From assembly GCF_041320665.1 (NCBI RefSeq), contig NZ_CP166730.1, forward strand, positions 2,914,001 through 2,978,000: DNA of 64,000 bases, given 5' to 3'. The translations under genes and the position numbers were made by a program. How positions within the stretch are numbered: position 1 is the stretch's first letter; the number at the start of each line of letters is the position of its first letter. A model generated the notes under the pieces. That model saw only the letters and a program-made list of their open reading frames with translations, was not told where the DNA came from and searched no databases. The DNA comes from Comamonas sp. GB3 AK4-5. Its GTDB lineage: Bacteria; Pseudomonadota; Gammaproteobacteria; Burkholderiales; Burkholderiaceae_C. Of this stretch, positions 1 to 9,694 are shown piece after piece.

Positions 1-553
1 GGTGCATGGCGTGATGCGCACCCACGGCGGCGCGGTCGACGTGCAAAGCCAGCCCGGCCTGGGCAGCCGCTTCACGCTGTTCTTCCCGGTGGCGCAAGGC
101 ATCAGCCTGCCCGAAGCCGCGCCCAAGGTGCGCCGCGCCTCCGTGGTGGCGCAAGCCCCCGCCCCCGCCGCCTGGCAAGCCAGCTGCCATGTGATGTATG
201 TGGACGATGACGAGGCCATGGTCTTCCTGGTCAAGCGCCTGCTCAAACGCCGTGGCTACCAGGTCACCGGCTTTTGCGACCCGCACGAAGCCACCACCGC
301 GCTGCACAACGACCCGCAGCGCTACCAGCTGCTGGTGACCGACTACAACATGCCGGGCTATTGCGGCGTGGACCTGGTGCGCGCCGCGCTGCAGATACGC
401 CCTGACCTTCCCGTGGCCCTGGCCTCGGGCTATATCACCGCTGAAATCGAGCAGGAAGCCCTGGCCGCCGGCGCCAGAGCACTGATCCACAAGCCCAATG
501 ACGTGGAAGAGCTGTGTACCACGGTGGATCAGTTGTTGAAGTCTTCCCCCTGA
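1..553 (+). CDS. Hybrid sensor histidine kinase, C-terminal part (5' end outside window)
   Basis: The reading frame is open from the first base, so only the 3' end of the gene is present. The first visible residues (HGVMRTHGGAV, then GLGSRFTLFFP) match the end of a HATPase_c domain with its G2-type box. After a proline/alanine linker comes a receiver domain: acidic pair at VDDDEAM, phosphoacceptor Asp in LLVTDYNMPG, Ser/Thr switch in ALASGY and Lys in IHKPND. This layout (kinase core then C-terminal receiver) is typical of hybrid kinases with a PAS-rich sensor part, which cannot be seen here. Its stop codon lies inside the first copy of the dispersed repeat. No cognate regulator is adjacent in the window. 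Confidence 0.85.
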   Translation, partial: VHGVMRTHGGAVDVQSQPGLGSRFTLFFPVAQGISLPEAAPKVRRASVVAQAPAPAAWQASCHVMYVDDDEAMVFLVKRLLKRRGYQVTGFCDPHEATTALHNDPQRYQLLVTDYNMPGYCGVDLVRAALQIRPDLPVALASGYITAEIEQEALAAGARALIHKPNDVEELCTTVDQLLKSSP

Positions 554-645
554 GTCGCCTGCGGCGCCTTCCCCCTGAGGGGGACGACGGCCTTTGCTGC
601 GGGGCGGCCCTTGCTGGCCGTCTCGCGCTTGGGCTGCGCCGGTTT
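546..645 (+). repeat. Dispersed 3'-end repeat A, copy 1
   Basis: It begins with CCCCCTGAG, followed by the GCCTGCGGCGCCTTCCCC segment, a short GGGGGACGAC block and GGGGCGGCCCTTGCT, ending GCGCCGGTTTT. Related copies lie at 6725, 15952, 31897 and 44552. This copy lacks the variable central stem of the others and supplies the stop codon of the upstream kinase. It has the same orientation as the gene it follows. Confidence 0.8.
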
Positions 646-667
646 TATATGCTGCGCCCTGGCTTCA

Positions 668-709
668 CTCCCTCGCCCCTCAGGGGAGAGGGCTGGGGTG
701 AAGGGCAGT
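668..709 (+). repeat. Palindromic repeat B, copy 1
   Basis: CTCCCTCGCCCC-tca-GGGGAGAGGG forms an imperfect hairpin followed by a G-rich tail (CTGGGGTGAAGGG). Similar units occur at 32107-32145 and, inverted, at 44496-44536. Each lies close to a copy of repeat A and in the same orientation as it. Confidence 0.65.
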
Positions 710-766
710 CCGAGGCGCAACCGGTGCACCGCACACCCTCTCCATCACTGTTTTTCTTGATCTCCC

Positions 767-1438
767 ATGCTTCCCCCCTCCCCCGCAGCGCCGCTGCACT
801 GCCTGTATGAAGACGCCTACCTGCTGGTGCTGGACAAGCCGGCCGGCCTGCTGTGTGTGCCCGGCAAGGGGCCGGACAAGCAGGACTGCCTGAGCGCCCG
901 TGCCCAGGCGCGGTGGGCGGATGCCCTGGTCGTGCACCGTCTGGACATGGCGACTTCCGGCCTGGTGTTGATGGCGCGCAGCGTGGAAGTGCAGCGTGCA
1001 CTGAGCCTGGCCTTCGAGCAGCGCCTGGTCCACAAGAGCTATGAGGCGGTGGTGGCCGGCATGCCCCAGGCCCAGCCCGGCCATTGGCAGCTGCTGGACG
1101 CGCCGATTGCTGCCGATTGGAGCCAACGCCCACTGCGCCATGTGGGCCCCGAAGGCAAGCCCAGCCAGACCCGCTGGTGCGTGCTGGGCCCCTGGGGCGA
1201 TGCTGCCCATGGCGGTGGCCCGGCCACACGCCTGGCTCTGGAGCCCGTCACCGGCCGCACCCACCAGCTGCGGGTACATATGCAGCATCTGGTCCACCCC
1301 ATGCTGGGCGATGCCCTGTACGCCCCGCCCGCGCTGGCGGCCGCCGTCCCACGCCTGCTGCTGCATGCCTGCCAGCTGCGCTTTGCCCATCCGGTGACGG
1401 GCGAGCTCCTGGATCTGCACAGCCCGGCCCCGTTTTAA
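767..1438 (+). CDS. rluA: RluA-family pseudouridine synthase
   Basis: This 223-residue protein isomerises uridine to pseudouridine in structured RNA. The length matches the short RluA subgroup (23S rRNA U746 and tRNA U32), which lacks an N-terminal S4 domain. The sequence opens with LYEDAYLLVLDKPAGLL, a family hallmark. The catalytic loop HRLDMATSG places the nucleophilic Asp at residue 60. The RTHQLRVHMQ segment near residue 165 is the usual C-terminal motif II/III. The gene stands alone, about 210 bases after the kinase and separated from it by two intergenic repeats. Family assignment is firm; the RNA target is inferred from length and from the similarity of its HRLDMATSG loop to RluA. Confidence 0.9.
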   Translation: MLPPSPAAPLHCLYEDAYLLVLDKPAGLLCVPGKGPDKQDCLSARAQARWADALVVHRLDMATSGLVLMARSVEVQRALSLAFEQRLVHKSYEAVVAGMPQAQPGHWQLLDAPIAADWSQRPLRHVGPEGKPSQTRWCVLGPWGDAAHGGGPATRLALEPVTGRTHQLRVHMQHLVHPMLGDALYAPPALAAAVPRLLLHACQLRFAHPVTGELLDLHSPAPF

Positions 1439-1754
1439 TCCTGCGCGCCGCCACAACCCAGGGTATTCACGGCCCTCTCAACCCTGCGCGGCACTCTGCT
1501 ACTTGCGGCGCTGGCGCAGCAGTGCATCCCGCCGCAACGCAAGACTTCCAGCGCCACCACCTCCCCATGTACAAAAAACTGTAGCGTCGCAGTACATTCG
1601 CCACATTTACGCAATATTCCTGCAAATCAAAACCAGTACAGAACCGCTTCAGGCGCTACAAAGTTGAAAGCAGCGCATCCATAGGAATAAACCCCATTGT
1701 TGTAGGAGACCCGCCCGATAAGCTTTACAACTTGCCAATTTTCCCGCCTTGTAT
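1439..1754. other. Intergenic region upstream of the liv operon
   Basis: No coding frame is convincing here. The second half is less GC-rich than the genes. It contains an inverted pair GTTGTA (1699-1704) and TACAAC (1726-1731) upstream of the sigma-54 promoter, at a distance suited to an enhancer-binding protein. Which protein would bind is not known. Confidence 0.4.
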
Positions 1755-1772
1755 TTGGCACGGACATTGCAA
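1755..1772 (+). promoter_or_regulatory. Sigma-54 (-24/-12) promoter of the liv operon
   Basis: TTGGCACGGACATTGCAA matches the RpoN consensus TGGCACG-N4-TTGCW. GG (1757-1758) and GC (1769-1770) are separated by exactly 10 bases. The expected start point is near 1782, giving a 5' leader of about 40 bases before the livK ATG at 1822. Transcription would need an AAA+ activator bound upstream. Confidence 0.8.
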
Positions 1773-1821
1773 ACCATCAGCACGCTTTCTCGAACACTTC
1801 ACCACAACAGAGAGGATTCCC

Positions 1822-2943
1822 ATGCGCATTCCGTTCCGTATGCATACCTTCGCCTGCGCCCTCGGTCTTGCAGGCGCTGCCTTCCTGGGCACGGCCCACG
1901 CCCAGGCCATCAAGATCGCCCTGGTCATCCCCACGACCGGTCCTCTGACGCAATACGGTGACATGGTCAAGGAAGGTGCGACCACGGCCGTGGAAATGGC
2001 CAATGCCGCCGGCGGCATCAATGGCAAGAAGATCGAACTGGTGCCGGTGGACGACGCCTGCGAACCCAAGCAAGGCCCTGTGGCCGCCAACCGCGTGGTC
2101 AACAGCAAGATCGGCTATGTGATCGGCCCCGTCTGCTCCGGCGCATCGATTGCCGCCGCCCCCATCTACAACAACGAAGGTGTGGTCGTGGTCACCCCTT
2201 CTGCCACGTCGCCCGCGCTGACCGATGGCAAGAACTACCACTTCATCTTCCGCACCATCGGCCGTGACGACCAGCAAGGCCCGGCTGCCGCCAAGTTCAT
2301 CATCGAACAGGCCAAGCCCAAGAAAGTCGCTGTTCTGCACGACAAGCAATCCTACGGCCAGGGCATTGCAGCCTCGGTGCGCGACGACCTGAAGAAGGCC
2401 AATGTACCCGTGGCCCTGTTCGAAGGCATCAATGCCGGCGACAGCGACTACTCCGCCGTCATCACCAAGCTCAAGGGCGCGGGCGTGGACTTTGTCTACT
2501 TCGGGGGCTACCACCCCGAAATGGGCCTGCTGCTGCGCCAGGCCGCCGAGCAAGGCCTGAAGGTCAAGATGATGGGCCCCGAAGGTGTGGGCAACCCCGA
2601 AGTCAACGCCATTGCCGGCAATGCCGTCGAAGGCATGCTGGTGACCCTGCCGGCCGACTTCTCTGCCAACCCCAAGAACGCCGCCGTGGTCAAGGCCTTC
2701 AAGGATGCCAAGCGCAATGCTTCGGGCGCCTTCCAGCTGACCTCGTTTGCCGCCGCCCAGACGCTGCTGGAAGGCATCAAGGCCGCGGGCGACAACCCCG
2801 CCAAGGTGGCCGACCACCTGCACAAGGCCACGATCGACACCGTGATCGGCCAGGCCTCCTGGGTCAAGCAAGGTGACCTGAAGTCCTTCGACTTCCAGGT
2901 CTTCCAGTGGCACAAGGACGGCAGCAAGACGCTGGCCAAGTAA
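1822..2943 (+). CDS. livK: Branched-chain amino acid type ABC transporter, periplasmic binding protein
   Basis: This 373-residue periplasmic receptor delivers substrate to the LivHMGF importer. A Sec signal peptide covers about residues 1-27, with an AHA-Q cleavage site. The mature part is a type I periplasmic-binding fold of the Peripla_BP_6 family: an IKIALVIPTTGPLTQYGDM start, a DDACEPKQG loop, and VIGPVCSGASIAAAPIY in the hinge region. The ATG at 1822 is chosen because a purine-rich GAGAGGA precedes it and the signal peptide begins there; an upstream in-frame ATG at 1732 would lie before the promoter's expected start site. It is the first gene of the operon. The ligand may be Leu/Ile/Val or another small amide or acid; the family is promiscuous. 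Confidence 0.93.
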   Translation: MRIPFRMHTFACALGLAGAAFLGTAHAQAIKIALVIPTTGPLTQYGDMVKEGATTAVEMANAAGGINGKKIELVPVDDACEPKQGPVAANRVVNSKIGYVIGPVCSGASIAAAPIYNNEGVVVVTPSATSPALTDGKNYHFIFRTIGRDDQQGPAAAKFIIEQAKPKKVAVLHDKQSYGQGIAASVRDDLKKANVPVALFEGINAGDSDYSAVITKLKGAGVDFVYFGGYHPEMGLLLRQAAEQGLKVKMMGPEGVGNPEVNAIAGNAVEGMLVTLPADFSANPKNAAVVKAFKDAKRNASGAFQLTSFAAAQTLLEGIKAAGDNPAKVADHLHKATIDTVIGQASWVKQGDLKSFDFQVFQWHKDGSKTLAK

Positions 2944-3058
2944 TCCACGCCAACCACTCGGGGCAGGACTGCCGCTTACCACCGGCTTCCTGCCCCGTTT
3001 CTTTAACCAGGGCCTCCCGCCATCACTGCCAGCGGCCCTCAACGGCGGAAAAGACAGC

Positions 3059-3985
3059 ATGTCTGACTTGTTGCCCCAGCTGATACAACAGCTTTTCAAC
3101 GGGCTCTCACTCGGAGCCATCTACGCCCTGATCGCCATCGGCTACACCATGGTCTACGGCATCATCGGTATGATCAATTTCGCCCATGGCGACATCTATA
3201 TGCTGGGCGCCTATGTCGGCCTGGTCACCTTGTCGGCCGTGGGCACACAGGGCGCCCTGCCCATCTGGGCCATCATCGCCCTGATGCTGGTGGTCGCCGC
3301 CGTCATCACCGGCGTCTACGGCTTTGCCGTGGAACAGGTCGCCTACAAGCCCTTGCGCAACAGCCCGCGTCTGGTGGCCCTGATCTCGGCCATCGGCATG
3401 TCCATCTTCTTGCAGAACTGGGTGGCCCTGGGCCAGGGCGCGCGCGACATGGCCGTGCCTGCGCTGCTGCCCGGCGCCTTCAATTTCCACATGGGCAACA
3501 GCTTTGAAGTGTTCGTGCCCTATGCCCGCGTGCTGATCATCGTCGTGGCCGTGGTGCTGATGCTGCTGCTGACCCTCTACATCAAGCATTCCCGCATGGG
3601 CCGTGCCTCCCGCGCCTGCGCACAAGACATGCACATGGCCAGCATGCTGGGCATCAACACCAGCCGCGTGATCTCGTTCACCTTTGTGCTGGGCGCCATC
3701 CTGGCCGCCGTGGGCGGCGTCTTGATTGCGCTGGCCGTGGGCAAGCTCAACCCCTTCATCGGCTTTATCGCTGGCATCAAGGCCTTCACGGCTGCGGTGC
3801 TGGGCGGCATAGGCTCCATTCCCGGCGCCATGCTGGGCGGTGTGATCCTGGGCGTGGCCGAGACCTTTGCCGCAGCCTATATCTCGTCGGAATACAAGGA
3901 CATCGTGGCCTTTGGCCTGCTGGTGCTGATCTTGCTCTTCCGCCCCACCGGCCTGCTGGGCAAACCTGAAGTGGAGAAAGTCTGA
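3059..3985 (+). CDS. livH: Branched-chain amino acid ABC transporter permease LivH
   Basis: This 308-residue inner-membrane permease forms half of the liv translocation pore. The N-terminus ([36 protein letters not shown]) is the standard LivH signature. Several hydrophobic helices follow, with the conserved cytoplasmic loop [23 protein letters not shown] that contacts the ATPases. It starts 115 bases after livK, the largest gap in the operon. That gap has a G/C-rich inverted segment but no T-run, so read-through is expected. The stop overlaps the livM start as TGATG, indicating translational coupling. Confidence 0.95.
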   Translation: MSDLLPQLIQQLFNGLSLGAIYALIAIGYTMVYGIIGMINFAHGDIYMLGAYVGLVTLSAVGTQGALPIWAIIALMLVVAAVITGVYGFAVEQVAYKPLRNSPRLVALISAIGMSIFLQNWVALGQGARDMAVPALLPGAFNFHMGNSFEVFVPYARVLIIVVAVVLMLLLTLYIKHSRMGRASRACAQDMHMASMLGINTSRVISFTFVLGAILAAVGGVLIALAVGKLNPFIGFIAGIKAFTAAVLGGIGSIPGAMLGGVILGVAETFAAAYISSEYKDIVAFGLLVLILLFRPTGLLGKPEVEKV

Positions 3986-5237
3986 TGCACCGCCTACGCC
4001 TTCAATTCGGGCCGGCGTTGCTGGCCACCGTCATCACCGCGCTGCTGATCATTCCCATCTTCGGCCTGCACCTGGAGCGCGCCGGCATGCGCACCTATCT
4101 GGTGGCGCAATGGGACTATGTGATCTGGGCCTGCGCCATCGTCTTTTGCTGGCAGCTGGTACGCCCCGCCCTGCGCGGCGCCACCCGCAGCTGGCGCCTG
4201 CCGGCCCTGCCCTCGGTGCCTGCACGCCACCGCAACGGCCTGTTCCTGGCCGCTTTGCTGTTTGCCGTGTCCTGGCCCTTCTTTGCCGGTCGCAGCGCGG
4301 TAGACATCGCCACCCTGGCCATGATTTATGTGATGCTGGGCCTGGGCCTGAACATCGTCGTGGGCTTTGCCGGCCTGCTGGACCTGGGCTTTGTGGGTTT
4401 TTACGCCGTTGGCGCCTACACCTACGCCTTGCTGTTTCACTGGGCGGGCTGGAGCTTCTGGCAGGCCCTGCCGCTGTCGGGTGCCATGGCGGCCCTGTTC
4501 GGCTTTGTCCTGGGCTTTCCGGTGCTGCGCCTGCGCGGTGACTATCTGGCCATCGTGACGCTGGGCTTTGGCGAAATCATCCGCCTGCTGCTGGTGAACC
4601 TGACCGACTGGACCGGTGGTCCGGACGGCATTTCCAGCATCCCCAAGCCCACCGTGATGGGCCTGCCCATGACGCGCTCGCCACTGACCGAGGACGGCAC
4701 CACCTTCCACCAGTTCTTCGGCCTGGAGTTCAACTCCATGCACATGGTGATCTTTCTGTATTTGATGGCCTTGCTGCTGGCCGTGGTCACGCTGCTCATC
4801 AGCAACCGCTTGATTCGCATGCCGATAGGCCGCGCCTGGGAAGCCCTGCGCGAGGACGAGATCGCCTGCCGCTCGCTGGGACTCAACCCCATGAAGATCA
4901 AGCTCTCGGCCTTCACGCTGGGCGCCATGTTCGCCGGCTTTGGCGGCGCGTTCTTCGCGGCGCGCCAGGGCATCGTCAACCCCGAATCCTTCACCTTCAT
5001 CGAGTCCGCGCTGATCCTGGCCATTGTGGTGCTGGGCGGCATGGGCTCGCAGCTGGGCGTGATCGTGGCCGCCATCTTGCTGACCGTGCTGCCCGAGCTG
5101 GCCCGCGAGTTCTCCGAATACCGCATGCTGATTTTTGGCCTGGTCATGATTTTGATGATGGTCTGGCGCCCCCAGGGCCTGCTGCCCATGAAGCGCCACC
5201 ATGTGCAAGTGCCGGCATCCAAGCAAGGAGATGCCGC

Positions 5238-5241
<4 letters not shown>
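3985..5241 (+). CDS. livM: Branched-chain amino acid ABC transporter permease LivM
   Basis: This 418-residue second permease of the pore has multiple membrane helices. The core [23 protein letters not shown] is diagnostic of LivM, and the loop [20 protein letters not shown] is the ATPase-coupling EAA-like segment. An N-terminal extension of about 100 residues contains two further hydrophobic stretches, as in long LivM proteins. The start ATG overlaps the livH stop by one base. The 3' end overlaps livG by four bases, supporting a single polycistronic message. Confidence 0.95.
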
Positions 5242-5998
<757 letters not shown>

Positions 5999-6002
<4 letters not shown>

Positions 6003-6715
6003 TGAGCAAGACCATGTTGGAGCTGGAGAAGGTCTCCACGCATTACGGCGCCATCTGCGCGGTGAACCAGGTCAGCCTCAAGGTGAACCAGGGTGAGATC
6101 GTCACCCTGATCGGCAGCAACGGCGCGGGCAAGACCTCGCTGTTGATGACGGTGTGCGGCAACCCGCGCGCCAGCAGCGGCACCATTCACTTTGAGGGCG
6201 AGGACATCACCTCGCTGCCCACCCACCACATCATGCGCCGCGGCATCGCCATCTCGCCCGAGGGCCGCCGCGTGTTCTCCGACCTCACCGTCACCGAGAA
6301 CCTGCAAATGGGCGGCTTCTTTCTGAACAAGCAGGAAATCGAGGCCGGCAAGGAGCATGTCTTCAAGCTGTTCCCCCGCCTGCGTGAGCGTGCCAATCAG
6401 CGCTCGGGCACCATGTCCGGCGGCGAGCAGCAAATGCTGGCCATTGGCCGCGCGCTGATGAGCCAGCCGCGTTTGCTGCTGCTGGATGAACCCACGCTGG
6501 GCCTGGCCCCGCTGATCATTGCCCAGATCTTCGAGATCATCCAGATGATCCGCGCCGAGGGCGTGACCGTGTTCCTGGTGGAGCAAAACGCCAACCGCGC
6601 CCTACAAATTGCCGACCGCGGCTATGTGCTGGAAACCGGTTCCGTGGTGCTGGAAGACACGGGCGCCAATCTGCTGAAGAACGACCAGGTGCGCAAGGCG
6701 TATCTGGGCGGGTGA
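5999..6715 (+). CDS. livF: Branched-chain amino acid ABC transporter ATP-binding protein LivF
   Basis: This is the second ATPase of the importer, 238 residues. Walker A is GSNGAGKTS (39-47), the signature is TMSGGEQQMLAIGRALM, Walker B is LLLLDEPTLGLAP and the switch region is LVEQNANRALQIADRGYVLETG, all typical of LivF. Two adjacent ATG codons (5999 and 6002) are possible starts; the first overlaps the livG stop by four bases. It is the last gene of the operon. It is followed by a copy of the dispersed repeat A and then a rho-independent terminator at 6861-6888. Confidence 0.95.
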
Positions 6716-6724
6716 AAGAAAACG

Positions 6725-6850
6725 CCCCCTGAGCCGCTTCGCGTCTTCCCCCTCTCTGGCGCTATGCGCCGGAGGGGGACGGCACCGGCACCTAGTCGGG
6801 ATACAAGGCGGCCCTTGCGCGGTGCCCTGGCGTGGGCAGCGCCAGTTTTG
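6725..6850 (+). repeat. Dispersed 3'-end repeat A, copy 2
   Basis: It starts with CCCCCTGAG nine bases after the livF stop, in livF orientation. The core can fold as CCCCCTCT-ct-GGCG-ctat-GCGCC-gg-AGGGGG. The GGCGGCCCTTGC block and a GGCGTGGGCAGCGCCAGTTTTG tail follow. It lies inside the 3' untranslated region of the liv message, before the terminator. Confidence 0.85.
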
Positions 6851-6860
6851 TGCGATGCGG

Positions 6861-6888
6861 GCAGTGCGTGCGGCGCACTGCTTTTTTT
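6861..6888 (+). terminator. Rho-independent terminator of the liv operon
   Basis: A perfect 8-bp stem, GCAGTGCG (6861-6868) with CGCACTGC (6874-6881), closes a 5-base loop and is followed by seven T residues. It lies 146 bases after the livF stop, so the message carries repeat A in its 3' end. Confidence 0.85.
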
Positions 6889-7000
6889 ATGCCTGCAGAG
6901 CGCTGTCGGCCATAGCCTGCACCAGCTGGGCCTGGGTGCTGCGCGCCTGGCTCAGCTTGTCGCGCAGCTGCTGGCTCAGCGCTCGAGAACCTGGGGGTGA
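6887..7000 (-). pseudogene. C-terminal gene remnant, possibly of an HsdS-like protein
   Basis: The minus-strand frame ending with TAA at 6887-6889 reads SRALSQQLRDKLSQARST, then QAQLVQAMADSALQA and stop. It is a charged, heptad-like C-terminus of the kind seen at the end of type I restriction specificity subunits. Upstream the frame degenerates, and a neighbouring frame (LNIQHHPQVLER) would continue it after a single-base shift. No start codon or full domain remains. It lies directly downstream of the RhuM/Fic gene on the same strand. The identification is tentative and rests on a few dozen residues. Confidence 0.3.
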
Positions 7001-7059
7001 TGCTGGATGTTCAGCGAGAAGGTGAGGCATACAGATAGATAGCAGCCTATGCACTCCCC

Positions 7060-8061
7060 TCAAGCGCCAGAACCGTTTTTGGCTAGCATATGCATCACAA
7101 GGCGAATCAGCACATCTTTGTGCGCGGGGTCGGACTCGGCCACCAGCAAGGCCAGCGCAGCCAGGCCCATGTCGTTGATCACGGGCTGGCCATCGGCCCC
7201 CAGCAAACGGCTGTTGCGGTGCAAAAAGTCCACAAACAAAAATGCGCCACTGCGCTTGTTGCCATCCGCAAACGGGTGGTTTTTGATGACGAAGTACAGC
7301 AGATGGGCCGCTTTGGCTTCGATGCTGGGGTAGGCAGGCTCTCCGAACACGGTTTGGTCCAGATTCCCCAGCAGAGCCGCCAGCCCATCTCCACGCTCCT
7401 TGGCAAACAGTTCCGTGGCATCGCCGCGCCGCATCAAATCGCCCTTGAGGCCTGCCAGTGCATGGCGCGCCTCACTCACCGTGGGCAGGCGGCCACCGGC
7501 CTCGGCGGCAGGCTCGGTGAGCAGGCCTTCGTCATAGCGCTGCAACCACAAAAAAGTGTCGGCATAGCGGGTGACGATATCGACCAGGCCACGCCCGGTC
7601 TCTACCGTCAGCTCGGGTGTTTGGGCGGCCTTGCGCACCAGCTCCAGTGCGGCGTGCAGCTCTGCAGCATTGGTTTCCAGCCTGTGGCGATTGAGGGTGT
7701 AGCCCCGTGTGAGATGCTCACGCAGCAGGCGGGAGGCCCATTGGCGAAACCTTGTGCCTTCTACCGAGTTCACCCGGTAGCCCACCGAGATGATGGCGTC
7801 GAGATTGAAATGCTCGACTTGATAGGTTTTGCCGTCCGCAGCAGTTGTTGCATTTTTTGCAACAACTGCCTCACGTTGCAGTTCTTCGCTCTGGAAAACG
7901 TTGCGCAAGTGTCGCGAGATCACGGATTTGTCCCGACCAAACAGGTCCGCAATCTGCTGCAAACTGAGCCAAATCGTGTCATCAGACAAGCGCACAGCCA
8001 CTTCACCATTGGCGCTTTGGTAGATGGCTATGCGCGGGTTGTCGGTCGTGGTGGCACTCAT
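7060..8061 (-). CDS. RhuM/Fic-DOC family protein (possible AMPylator or toxin)
   Basis: The protein has 333 residues. The N-terminal half (about residues 10-160) is a RhuM-type domain: SLQQIADLFGRDKSVISRHL resembles a DNA-binding HTH, followed by GYRVNSVEGTRFRQWA, a strongly conserved RhuM segment. The C-terminal half is Fic/Doc-like, with the motif HPFADGNKRSG (catalytic-loop His at residue 262) in the death-on-curing variant, where Lys replaces the second Gly of the classic HPFxxGNGR. Fic enzymes transfer nucleotides or phosphate to target proteins. The ATG at 8061 is preceded by a GGAGGG ribosome site; an upstream in-frame ATG at 8133 is less likely. No antitoxin gene is adjacent. Such genes often sit inside type I restriction loci; here it is an orphan. 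Confidence 0.85.
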   Translation of the reverse strand: MSATTTDNPRIAIYQSANGEVAVRLSDDTIWLSLQQIADLFGRDKSVISRHLRNVFQSEELQREAVVAKNATTAADGKTYQVEHFNLDAIISVGYRVNSVEGTRFRQWASRLLREHLTRGYTLNRHRLETNAAELHAALELVRKAAQTPELTVETGRGLVDIVTRYADTFLWLQRYDEGLLTEPAAEAGGRLPTVSEARHALAGLKGDLMRRGDATELFAKERGDGLAALLGNLDQTVFGEPAYPSIEAKAAHLLYFVIKNHPFADGNKRSGAFLFVDFLHRNSRLLGADGQPVINDMGLAALALLVAESDPAHKDVLIRLVMHMLAKNGSGA

Positions 8062-8348
8062 GCCCTGCCCTCCAAGCTGTGTGGCAGCATGATTTTCATG
8101 CTGCTCACGCCGGACCTGGGCATCTTTTTGCAAGGCGATATATTGAACTTCGCACCAATATCGGCTTCGCTGAGCTGCTTCTTGTCCATGCCATCCCTAT
8201 CTCTTTGAGCCACAGATTATGGCGGCGGCGCATTGGCTTCTACATATTGGTAATGCACTCCGCAGCCATGGGACCGGGCCTGTCCACCGCTTTTTTCCAC
8301 GCCCGCAACTTTGCGGAATGCCGCACTGCAGCCGCTACCATCAGCCGC

Positions 8349-9110
8349 ATGCAAAAACGCCCCCTCACCCTCCTCACCGGCGCCTCGCGCGGCATGGGCC
8401 TGGCCATGGCCGAGCAACTGCTGCAGCAAGGCCACCAGCTCATCACCATCGCACGCCAGCGCAATGCCGCGCTGGATGCGCTGGCCGCCCAGTTGAATGT
8501 GCCGCTGCAGCAGTGGCAGCATGACCTGGCCACGCCCGCCGCAGCCGCGGCCGCGCTGCGCGACTGGCTGCAAAGCCAGGACGCCACCCAGTTCACCAGC
8601 GCCACGCTGATCAACAACGCCGGCATGATTCCGCCCATTGCCCCACTGGCCCACAGCGATTGGAGCGCCGTTGCCAATGGCCTGCGCGTGGGACTGGAAG
8701 CGCCCATGCTGCTGACCAGCGCCTTTTTGCAGGCCTCCGAGGCCTGGACGCAGCCGCGCAAGGTGCTGAACATTTCCTCCGGCCTGGGCCGCCGCGCCAT
8801 TGCCTCGCAAGCCACCTACTGCGCCGCCAAGGCGGGCATGGACATCTTCTCGGCCTCGGTGGCGCTGGACGAAGCAGCCAAGCCCCACGGTGCCCGCATC
8901 TGCTCGCTGGCACCCGGCGTGATCGACACCGATATGCAGGTGCAGCTGCGCAGCAGTGATGCCGGGCAGTTCCCGGATGTGGAGCGCTTTGCCCAGCTGC
9001 ATGCCACGGGCAGCCTGACCTCGCCGCGCGATGCTGCAGCCCGCGTGCTGGCCTGGCTGGATCGACCCGACTTTGGCCAGGCCGTGGTGGCCGATGTGCG
9101 CCAAGCCTGA
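8349..9110 (+). CDS. SDR-family NAD(P)-dependent oxidoreductase
   Basis: This 253-residue short-chain dehydrogenase/reductase has the glycine motif TGASRGMG near the N-terminus (cofactor binding), NNAG at about residue 89, a catalytic Ser in NISSGLG, the YxxxK pair in TYCAAKAG, and PGVIDTDM after the active site. The arrangement resembles sepiapterin/benzil reductase-type SDRs. The ATG at 8349 is used because the Rossmann fold begins six residues later, leaving no room for more sequence. The gene has no co-directional partner and its substrate is unknown. Confidence 0.85.
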   Translation: MQKRPLTLLTGASRGMGLAMAEQLLQQGHQLITIARQRNAALDALAAQLNVPLQQWQHDLATPAAAAAALRDWLQSQDATQFTSATLINNAGMIPPIAPLAHSDWSAVANGLRVGLEAPMLLTSAFLQASEAWTQPRKVLNISSGLGRRAIASQATYCAAKAGMDIFSASVALDEAAKPHGARICSLAPGVIDTDMQVQLRSSDAGQFPDVERFAQLHATGSLTSPRDAAARVLAWLDRPDFGQAVVADVRQA

Positions 9111-9694
9111 GCATCGTGGCATCCTGGCAATGGGGAAGCCGCACACCGCGACCTACCCCATCGCCATTCACGATGCAAAGCCAGCCGCCCTGCCACCACC
9201 ACCGGCCAGGGCGGCAGCCAGTGTGCAGAGCCACCAAGCTGGGCTGAATCTATAGCCAGATATTCAGCCCGGCAACGCTCTCATAGCGAATCTCACGCCC
9301 TGCCCAGACTGTGGCTGCAAGGCCCCGCAGCCATGGCCCGCAAGGCGCATGCACTTTTGAGGTGCGCTTGCTCAGCACGCCGGGGAATGCGGGCTACTAT
9401 TTGTTTTTCCCCACGCAACCGCGTGCCTTGTGGGCCTTGCAGTCTTTGCTCCCGATCGGAGAAAGGCCGCCAACCATTGCCATGCCGGCCACCCCGGCAG
9501 GCACAGCGCGCTGGAGCACGGGAGACGGCTTCGGCATTGCTGCCGGGGCGCAAGCGCTCCGAAACCCGGAGCAAACCCTCTTGATGGGCGGCCTATCCTT
9601 GCCCATCATCGAAACAGCCCACTCTGTGATGGCTCTGCCGTGCCCCCTGGCCACGGCAGTCCCGATCTGACCTTTGTCTCCGGAGCTTTTCCCC
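9111..9694. other. Non-coding stretch between the SDR gene and the TctC-type gene
   Basis: About 580 bases without a convincing frame. A perfect 9-bp inverted repeat lies at 9241-9270. The rest shows no repeat A or B copy and no clear promoter match. Open frames here have no recognisable domains and are probably GC-rich chance frames. Confidence 0.4.
9241..9270. repeat. Perfect inverted repeat (hairpin)
   Basis: GGGCTGAAT (9241-9249) pairs with ATTCAGCCC (9262-9270) across a 12-base loop. No T-run follows on either strand, so it is not a classical terminator. It could end the SDR transcript or be a protein site. Confidence 0.5.

Noticed and set aside
1777..3120. 447-codon antisense frame over livK
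   Set aside because: Same GC-driven shadow; livK on the plus strand has a full family match and signal peptide.
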